A stretch of 64,000 nucleotides of DNA from positions 33,117,203 through 33,181,202 of the forward strand of contig NW_022098021.1 in NCBI RefSeq assembly GCF_002288925.2. Direction: 5' to 3'. Below the pieces are notes generated by a model. It did no database searches, had not been told where the DNA came from, and was given only the letters and a program-made list of their open reading frames with translations. This DNA is from Delphinapterus leucas. Its lineage: Eukaryota > Chordata > Mammalia > Artiodactyla > Monodontidae. A program made the position numbers and the translations under genes. This document shows, one piece after another, positions 57,201 to 64,000 of the stretch (position 1 is the first letter of the stretch; every line of letters starts with the position of its first letter).

Positions 57201-58023
57201 TCATTTGTTACTAGGTAGTTTTTGATTCCCTCTTTGATTTTTTCAGTGATCTCTTGGTTGTTTAGTAGGTATTGTTTAGCCTCCATGTGTTTGTATATTT
57301 TACAATTTTTTCTCTGTGATTGATATTTAGTCTCATAACGTTGTGGTTGGAAAAGATACTTGATACGATTTCAATTTTCTTAAATTTACCAAGGCTTGAT
57401 TTATGACTCAAGATGTAGTCTATCCTGGAGAATGTTCCATGTGCACTTGAGAAGAAAGTGTATTCTGTTGTTTTTGGATGGAATGTGCTATAAATATTAA
57501 GTCTGTCTGTTCTAATGTGTCATTTAAAGCTTTTGTTTCCTTACTTATTTTCTGTTTGTATGATGTGCCCTTTGGTGTAAGTGGGGTGGTAAAGTCCCCT
57601 ACTATTATTGTGTTACTGTGGATTTCCCCTTTTATGGTTGTTTGCATTTACCTTATGTTTTTAGGTTCTGCTGTGTTGGGTACATAGAAATTTACAATTG
57701 TTATATCTTTTTCATGGATTTATCCCTTGATCATCATATAGTGTCCTTCCTTTTCTCTTGTAATAGTCTTTATTTTAAAGTCTGTTTTGTCTCATATGTG
57801 TATTGCTACTACAGCTTTCTTTTGATTTCCATTTGCATGGAATATCTTTTTCCATCCCCTCACTTTCAGTCTCTATGTGTCCCTAGGTGTGAAGTGGGTC
57901 TCTTGTAGACACCATATTTGGGTCTTGTTTTTGTATCTATTCAGCTAGTCTGTTTCTTTTGTTTGGGGCCTTTAATCCATTTACATTTAAGGTAATTATT
58001 GATGTGCATGTTTCTATTATCAT
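54241..58023 (-). pseudogene. L1 ORF2, broken copy in element G
   Basis: The start ATG is the reverse complement of 58021-58023 (MIIETCTSIITLN), and the span of 3,783 bases is full length for ORF2 (about 1,260 codons). Endonuclease text is readable near 57647-57420. The fingers and palm lie at 56811-56209 ([36 protein letters not shown]) and 56212-56003. The active site at about 55951 reads ADDMMQYI after a frame change, followed by thumb and C-terminal parts (55663-55247, 54682-54377). A (TA)n expansion at 54617-54636 disrupts the Cys-rich region. Many stops and frameshifts make it non-functional. Confidence 0.88.
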
Positions 58024-58081
58024 TTTCTTAGTTGTTTTGGATTTGTTTTTGTATATCTTTTCCTTGCTTTGTGTTTCCTGC

Positions 58082-58964
58082 CTAGAGAATTTCCTTTAGC
58101 ATTTGTTGTAACTGGTTTGGTGGTGCTGAATTCTCTTAACTTTTGTTTGTTTGTAAAGCTTTTGATTTCTCCATTGAATCTGAATGAGATCCTTGCTGGG
58201 TAACATAATCTTGGTTGTAGGTTTTTCCTTTTCATCAATTTAAATATATCTTGCCCCTCTCTTCTGGCCTGTAGAGTTTCTGCTGAAAGATCAGCTGTTA
58301 ACCTTATGGGCTTCCCTTGTATGTTATTTGCTGCTTTTCCCTTGTTGATTTTAATATGTTTTCTGTGTTCAATTTTTGTTAGTTTTATTAATATGTGTCT
58401 TGGCATGTTTCTCCTTGTGTTTATTCCTGTATGGGACTCTCTGAGCTTCCTGGACTTAATTGACTATTTCCTTTACCATGCTTGGGAAGTTTTCAACTAT
58501 AATCTCTTCAAATATTTTCTTATACCTTTTTCTTCTTCTTCTTCTTCTGGGATGCCTATAGTTCGAATGTTTGTGTGCTTAATGTTGTCCCAGAGTTCTC
58601 TGAGACTGTCCTCAAGCCTTTTCATTCTTTGTTCTTTTTTTCCTCTGTGGCAGTTATTTCCACCATTCTATTTTCCATCTCACTTATCTGTTCTTTGCCT
58701 CAGTTATTCTGCTATTGATTTCTTCTAGAGTATTTTTAATTTCAGTTGTGTTGTTCATTACTGTTTGTTTGCTCTTTAGTTCTCTAGGTCCTTGTTAAAA
58801 GTTTCTTATATCTTCTTTATTCTATTTCCAAGATTTTGCACCATCTTTACTATCATTACTCTGAATTCTCTTTCAGGTAGTGGCCCTATTTCCTCTTCAT
58901 TTATTTGGTTTTGTGGTTTTTTATCTTGCTCCTTTGTCTGTAAGATATTTGTCTCTCTTCTCAT
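58082..58964 (-). pseudogene. L1 ORF1, broken copy in element G
   Basis: The start ATG is the reverse complement of 58962-58964, and the stop TAG is at 58082-58084. The C-terminal RNA-binding domain is readable at 58406-58020 (GKPIRLTADLSAETLQARRE, then QPRLCYPARISFRFNG). The coiled-coil part upstream is frameshifted. The length of 883 bases is not a multiple of three. In an active element the product would be the L1 RNA chaperone. It has the same arrangement as in copies A, B and F. Confidence 0.83.
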
Positions 58965-59455
58965 TTTTTCTAATTTACAGTATTTGAGGTCTCATTTCCC
59001 TAGGCTGCAGGGTCGTAGTTCCTCTTGCTTCTGTTTTTGCCCCTGGTGGTGGGGTTAGTCCAGTGTCTCATGTAGGCTTCCTATTGGAGGTACTGGTGCC
59101 TGCATTCTGGTAGGTGGAGCAGAGTCTTTTCCCTCTGATGAGCAGGGCCATGTTAGGTGGTATGTTTTGGGGTGTCTGTGAGCTTAGTATGACTTTAGGT
59201 ACTCTGTGTGCTGATGTGTGGGTTTGTGTTTTTGTTTGTTGTTTGTTATGAGGCGTCCAGAACTGGGAGCTGCTGGTAGTTGGGTGGAGCTGGGTCTTGC
59301 ATTCAGATAGAGGCCTCTGTGAGAGCTCTTGGCAATTAATTTCTCCTGGGGCCGGGAATTCTCTAGTGGTGCAGTGTCCTGGACTCAGTGCTCCCACTCC
59401 AGAGCCTCAGGCCCTACTTCTGAACCCCACAAGTCACTCTTCATGGCAATAAATG

Positions 59456-60420
59456 GCATTAAAAAAAAGAAAAATAGACTAAGAAAACCCCAGACCAATG
59501 GTTGAAAAGTAAAATTAAACAAATAGAAAGAAGGAAACAGGCACACACAGAAAAGAAACAAAAATAGAACCGAGTAAATAGCAAGAGATCCAGCAGGCAA
59601 ACAAAAGAACCCAAGAACGAAATCAAACAAGTAAGGAGAAAGCTGACAAAAACCCAAAACCAAAAAACCAAAGCAGAGTTCCAACTGAAGAATGAAGCAA
59701 AGAACCAAAACAAACCAGCAAAAATGATGTATATATATAAAAAAAAGAGCAAGGGGAAAAAAGACAGAACAACAGAAAAGCAACGTAGAAAGAGAAATAT
59801 ATATATATATATAAAAATGTAAAATAGAGGGTATATTAAAGGAAAAAAAGACAAACAGAACCCTGGGGAAATGGTAAAAACAAAATCAAACAAACAAAAA
59901 CCAAAATGAGGAAACACGCACACACATAAAAGAAACAAAAATAGAGCCAAATAAAACGAAAAGCAAGAAAACAACCAGACAAATAGAAGAACTCAAAAAT
60001 GAAATCATACAATTAGGATTAAAACTAACAAAAACACATAATCTTAAAACAAAACCAAAGCAGTGTACCAAGTGAAGAATAAAGCAAGGAAACAGAAGAA
60101 ATGGATAAAAATGATTAAGAAAATAATAGTAATAAAATAAAAGGAAAAGCACAGGACGTCAGAAAAGCAAAGTAGAAATGGAAATATGAAAAGAAAAAGA
60201 AAGAAAAATATATTGAAGAAAGGAAAATAAATACGGGAAAAGAACACAGAACAACAGAAAAGCAAAGTGAAAATAGAAATGCATAAAAAAATTAAAATAA
60301 AAATATGTTATAAAACACAGAGATCCCAAAAGACTAAAAAAATCCAAAAAAGCAAACAAACAAAAAAAGAAAGAAAAAGAAACCAAGAAAAAAAAAGCTA
60401 GAATCAACAACAGAATGAAT
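59456..60420 (-). repeat. Tandemly repeated A-rich (T-rich in L1 sense) block in L1 G 5' UTR
   Basis: A unit of about 377 bp occurs at least twice with divergence. The landmark GGAAACA(G/C)GCACACACA followed by AAAGAAACAAAAATAGA is at 59533 and 59910. A second landmark, CAGAAAAGCAA(C/A)GTAGAAA, is at about 59773 and 60160, with a third shorter copy near 60256. Open frames on the minus strand here are Phe/Leu-rich translations of T-rich repeat and not proteins. Confidence 0.75.
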
Positions 60421-60984
60421 CAAAACATAATAAAATTAATAGTAATAATTATGTTTCCCTGGGTGTCTGCTGTGAGTGTCCTTGTACACGCTGTGAGCCA
60501 TAGCCCACCTCCGCCTCCCCAAGAGGCCCTCCTCTGCCTCTGGACTGGTCTCTGGACCTGCTCTGTGCCCTGTGGGGACCACTCTGACTCTGATCTGGCC
60601 CAGTTCCTGCGTGTGCTTGCCCCCAAAAGCCACAGCTGCCAGAGATAGACAGTTTTCATTTGTGGGAACACTCATTGTCTATTCAGATATTCCATAGATG
60701 TAGGGTCTTCCTAGCTGATCATGGGGATTTTATCTGCAGCTTGTACAGCTGATGGAAAGATTTTTGATCTTCCTTAGTCACCCTATCCCTGGGGTTCAAC
60801 TTTGGTTTTATCCCCACCTTTCTGTGGTCCACCCATAGGAGTCTGGTCCTGAGGCAGCCTTGGAACTCTTGGGTCTGCCTCTGTGAGGGCTGGGCGCAGA
60901 GGTGGTATGACTGCTTGGATCACGGGAGCACTAGTGGTGCCAAATGCACAGGGAAGCCGGTGGCCATGTGCGCAAAAGATATGG

Positions 60985-61110
60985 CCCTAGTGAGGGCCTT
61001 TTCTGGTGCCCGGCATAAGGCATGTGAGGGCCAGCCCTCGCCGGGGTTTTTCTGGCACCTGGCAGTAGGCATGTGAGGGCCAGCTCTGAGGGGGCTTTTT
61101 TTATTGTCGT
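60985..61110 (-). repeat. 49-bp tandem repeat in L1 G 5' UTR
   Basis: CATGTGAGGGCCAGC starts at 61021 and again at 61070, each preceded by TTTTCTGG(T/C)(G/A)CC(C/T)GGCA. A partial unit precedes them at about 60985. The period is 49 bases, with two full copies and a fragment. Confidence 0.75.
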
Positions 61111-61899
61111 CAGCAGGCGCTGGCATGTGGGGAGAGAGAGGCTACAATAGTGACTCTTCTCCCTGCCTGTGATTCAGCAATAGCACCCTGCTTCCCTGGC
61201 AGTCCAGTCTTCCTCCGTAGGCATTCCCTGCTGCATATTTCCTCCCTCCTGTCCCCTCACTCCATCTCCCCACAGCCAACAGCAGTTCTTGTTCCGGGCC
61301 TGTTCTTCATTCCCCACACACCAGCTCCCAGCCCCCTTGCACACCTGTGAACACACGTCCCAATCCGGGGCACGTAGGGCCACAGTATGGACCATCTGTG
61401 TAGTTTTCACTCTGTCCTGTCTGCCGCAGATCGGCCACTTTTTCTTCCAACAGCCTCAAATGCTTCCCTTCTGTCCCAATCTGTTTCCCCATCGGAGAGG
61501 GGGTTTCCCCAAATTCGGGAATCTCTCTTTTCCTTCAGCTCCCCCACCCTGGGGTGCAGGTCCCATCCTGCTTCCTCTCCTCCTCCTTCTTCCTTTTTTT
61601 CCATCCTACCCAGTTATGCAGGGACCTTTATAGTCCTTTCTGGTGTCCAAGGTCTTCTGCTAGTTTTCAACTGGCGTTCTGTGAGAATTGTTGCATCTAT
61701 AGATGTATTCCTGATGCATCGGTGGAGAGAGATGAACTCCATGTCCACCTACTCCTCCACCATCTTGAATCCACCCAGCTCTCTTACTTTATATATGACT
61801 AACCTAAAGCACAGCAGTGTGAATTCCTTATGTCCCACTGAGTTAGTGCAGAATCCAGGTTTCAGACTCAAGTATTTTTTAAAACTCTGGGTTCAAGTG

Positions 61900-62140
61900 T
61901 CATTACCAAGAGTATAGACTGGAGCCAGACTCCTGGGGTTAGCATGTCAGCTCTGTCATTTGCAAGCTGTGTGTCCATGGGCAACTTAATTAAGCTCTTT
62001 GTGCCTGAGGTTCCTCATCTGTAAAATGAGTAATAATATTACCTACCTCATAAAGTTGTCATGAGGATTAACTAAGTTAATATACATAAAGCACTTAGAC
62101 CAGTGTCTAGCAAGCAGTGTTAGCTGTTGTTATTGTTACT
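61900..62140 (+). repeat. MIR SINE
   Basis: 'GGAGCCAGACTCCTGGGGTT', 'CAAGCTGTGTGTCCATGGGC', 'GGTTCCTCATCTGTAAAATG', 'ATGAGGATTAACTAAGTTAA' and 'AAAGCACTTAGACCAGTGTC' follow MIR from head to tail. Well preserved for its age. Confidence 0.87.
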
Positions 62141-63129
62141 GTAAGGCATCCTGAGTTGAGTTATATATATGGCATAATTTATACATTGTGTTACTTCATA
62201 CTTTCATTTTGAAATATAGGGAAATAGCCATTGTGCTTATAATACAGTTTTTATATTTTATAGGAATTACAGTAGATATTGATATTAGTGAAGGATATGG
62301 CTTGATTTCTCTGTGACTACCACATAGAATACTGAAAAGCGGCACTGAGATGTGGATAATCTGGTGGTTGGCTAAGTTCTTCTGTGACTCACTCCCACAA
62401 AGCAGCCACTCAGCAGATGTGCTTCACATTTGTGTTTTAGCAAAATTACACATTACTATGTTGAGTCTTGGGTTACTTACAAATAGTTAAATCCTCAAAT
62501 ACTAAAATGCTAATACAAAATATGTTCTGAGGATGTTAAATGGGAAAGTAGGTTCCCTTATCTAATTAACTCTGCATTAAAAAAAAAAAATAGAAAGAAA
62601 ACAGGTTGTTTATTTCAGGTTCCTCAAGGAATTTAATATGTTATGTTATCCTATCTTGTGATTTTCTTAAAGGGCAATAAGATTTGTAGCAAACTTATTT
62701 AGTCCCGAAGCTGGTTGTTTTAGCATATGGTGATCTACTGGAGTTTGTAGAATAATAATCAACTGCCTTAGAATTGTTTTAATATGCCTCATTTATGAGT
62801 GAGATCTTCCTTTATTAGGGCAGAGGGTGTTCAGTTGAGGAAGGCATAAAATTCACAACTGATACCTTTCTTACTTATTGCAGACTTTATGATGCTATGT
62901 CCATTTTAACGTTGCAGTTATAGAATATATTACTGATGTTGCAGTTTGGACATAGAATATACTTTTGACTACTACAATTTGTATACTTATCTCACAGCCC
63001 TGAGCTTTTTTTTTTATCATGCAAGGTTTATCATTCTCAGGAATGACTGATAGTTTTGTTACTAATGAGAAAGAAAACTGAGCATTACATTTTTGGTGTC
63101 CTAGTTGCAGAGTTGTGTTCTTTCTAATC
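62141..63129. other. Intronic stretch, unassigned
   Basis: AT-rich. I checked it for a TDRD3 exon 2 beginning G-Tyr-Leu-Ser-Asp and found none. No RNA gene or named repeat. Confidence 0.4.
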
Positions 63130-63370
63130 TCAGCCCATTATACCACTTCCTCCTTAGAGCCTATCCTGATCTTTCCACACAGACTTAGCTGCCCAGTTCA
63201 TCTTATTCATATAGGGTACCTTAGAACATTTTTGCTCCTTTTTATTATAGTGTCTTGTTTTCATGTCTACCAGTTCACTGGATCATAGACTTCTTGAAAG
63301 TGGGTCTGAGCTTTTTAACTTGAATTGCTTTTGGTGCCAAGTAAGTCCCAAATAAAAATTTTATTGAAGG
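63130..63370 (+). repeat. L2 3'-end relic
   Basis: 'ACTTCCTCCTTAGAGCCTAT', 'CTGGATCATAGACTTCTTGA', 'AAGTGGGTCTGAGCTTTTTA' and 'AAATAAAAATTTTATTGAAG' are a diverged L2 3' end. Confidence 0.5.
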
Positions 63371-64000
63371 AAGGAGAAAAGAATTCATGAGACTGACTGA
63401 AGTAAAGGAGACAAAAAAGAAAAAAATTCCTTTGTTAAAGTTTTTGGCCATGTAAAAGGCCAAATTCTTGTGCCCTAATTGACATATGAGTACCATTACA
63501 CACACTAGAAATATATTTACATCTATATCCATTTTCAATGAAATACCAGATTTTTTAACAGATAGAATAACAAGGTTTGTCTTTAAAATTACCTGCATGA
63601 TAAATGTACTGCAAAAATATGGGTTTCATATTTTTCTAAATTATACAAGCTAAAAAAGTGGATTCACAAAATACAGTTTTGTCAACATACAGTTTTTGTA
63701 TAGGCATGCCTTTAGAATAATACTTCTTCAAACAACCTGACCTCTTGCCAGTTTGACTTTATTCATTTTAGGATTGTTACTACCATAATTGTTTGATAGA
63801 AATACACATATTTACTTACTTGTATTATTTGATTAAATATCATCTTTGTTCATATGTACAACTTGAAAGTGAGAAAAATGTTTTTCATTGGAAAATGGTG
63901 ATGACTTTGTGCTTATAAAGGTTGAGACTTAGTCCAGCCCCCACCCCCCTTCTCCAGGCTGAATAGCCAACTATGTGGGAACCCCGCACCATCCACCAGT
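63371..64000. other. Intronic stretch to window end, unassigned
   Basis: AT-rich up to about 63930, then a short C-rich stretch. No exon, RNA gene or named repeat recognised. Confidence 0.35.

Larger units (their letters stand above)
53877..61776 (-). mobile_element. L1 element G, full length with greatly enlarged 5' UTR
   Basis: This 7.9-kb antisense L1 is the longest in the window. Probable target-site duplications with transitions flank it: AGCTTTCTTATTT (53863-53875) and AGCTCTCTTACTT (61777-61789). From left it has a 3' UTR of the D/F type, ORF2 (54241-58023), ORF1 (58082-58964) and a 2.8-kb 5' UTR with a T-rich tandem block. The right end carries AAGATGGTGG, a YY1-like block with one change from copies A and F. 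Confidence 0.88.
58965..61776 (-). promoter_or_regulatory. L1 5' UTR / internal promoter of element G
   Basis: 2.8 kb between ORF1 and the element's 5' end, against 0.9 kb in A and 1.9 kb in F. It consists of an ORF1-proximal part (58965-59455), an A-rich tandem block (59456-60420), and a GC-richer distal part (60421-61776) that includes a short 49-bp tandem repeat. A YY1-like site is at 61757-61766. Confidence 0.65.
1209..64000 (+). other. TDRD3: TDRD3 intron 1 (start only; continues beyond window)
   Basis: No convincing second exon was found downstream of the donor. I looked for an acceptor followed by G and a Tyr-Leu-Ser-Asp-Glu-Gly reading and saw none outside the repeats. The interval is mostly L1 sequence plus SINEs and older repeats, as expected of a long first intron. 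Short exons of other transcripts cannot be excluded by eye. Confidence 0.7.

Noticed and set aside
59385..60410. Series of Phe/Leu/Cys-rich minus-strand open frames resembling membrane proteins
   Set aside because: They are translations of the T-rich tandem block in the L1 G 5' UTR and repeat as the DNA repeats.
1..64000. CRISPR arrays, tRNA/rRNA genes, endogenous retroviruses
   Set aside because: No array of short exact repeats with unique spacers. tRNA-like sequences belong to SINEs. No LTR pair, primer-binding site or gag/pol/env-like frames recognised.

Overview
This window is vertebrate nuclear DNA, most likely from a cetacean and probably a toothed whale. It carries abundant tRNA-derived SINEs of the CHR-1/CHR-2 type (long forms near 13694, 25119, 30624 and 30844), cetartiodactyl-type L1 elements, old mammalian repeats (MIR, L2, hAT MITEs, Tigger, ancient L1) and a mariner MITE of the kind described from cattle. 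There is no bacterial-style gene organisation, CRISPR array or intact viral genome.

Bases 1-1700 form a CpG-rich promoter region. Inside it is one short coding exon, 1168-1208 on the + strand, with a strong start-codon context and a consensus splice donor (GTAAGT, 1209-1214). Its 14-residue product, MAEVPGSVLSQAGW with the last codon split by the intron, matches in length and C-terminal half what I remember of the first exon of TDRD3 (Tudor domain-containing protein 3, partner of TOP3B). The rest of the window, 1209-64000, reads as the first intron. I found no sequence resembling exon 2.

The intron is dominated by retrotransposons. Four large L1 elements lie on the minus strand, antisense to the gene: A (3010-8843, full length, exact 10-bp TSD), B (13022-18390, 12-bp TSD, apparent 3' transduction, CHR-2 SINE inside ORF2), F (44205-50665, about 640 bp missing from ORF2) and G (53877-61776, with a 2.8-kb 5' UTR holding about 1 kb of tandemly repeated T-rich sequence in the L1 sense). 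All their ORF1 and ORF2 copies are broken. Smaller L1 pieces, both recent and ancient, lie at 29083-41655 and include a four-layer nest at 29490-31720. Between them are MIR, L2 and DNA-transposon relics and unassigned intronic sequence.

I see no new multi-gene system. The best leads are genomic-structural: the L1 3' transduction, two CHR-2 SINEs inserted at the same 10-bp target, the expanded L1 5' UTR, a mariner-derived hairpin related to the miR-2284/2285 class, a 40-bp tandem repeat, and a G-run and pyrimidine tract flanking the first exon.
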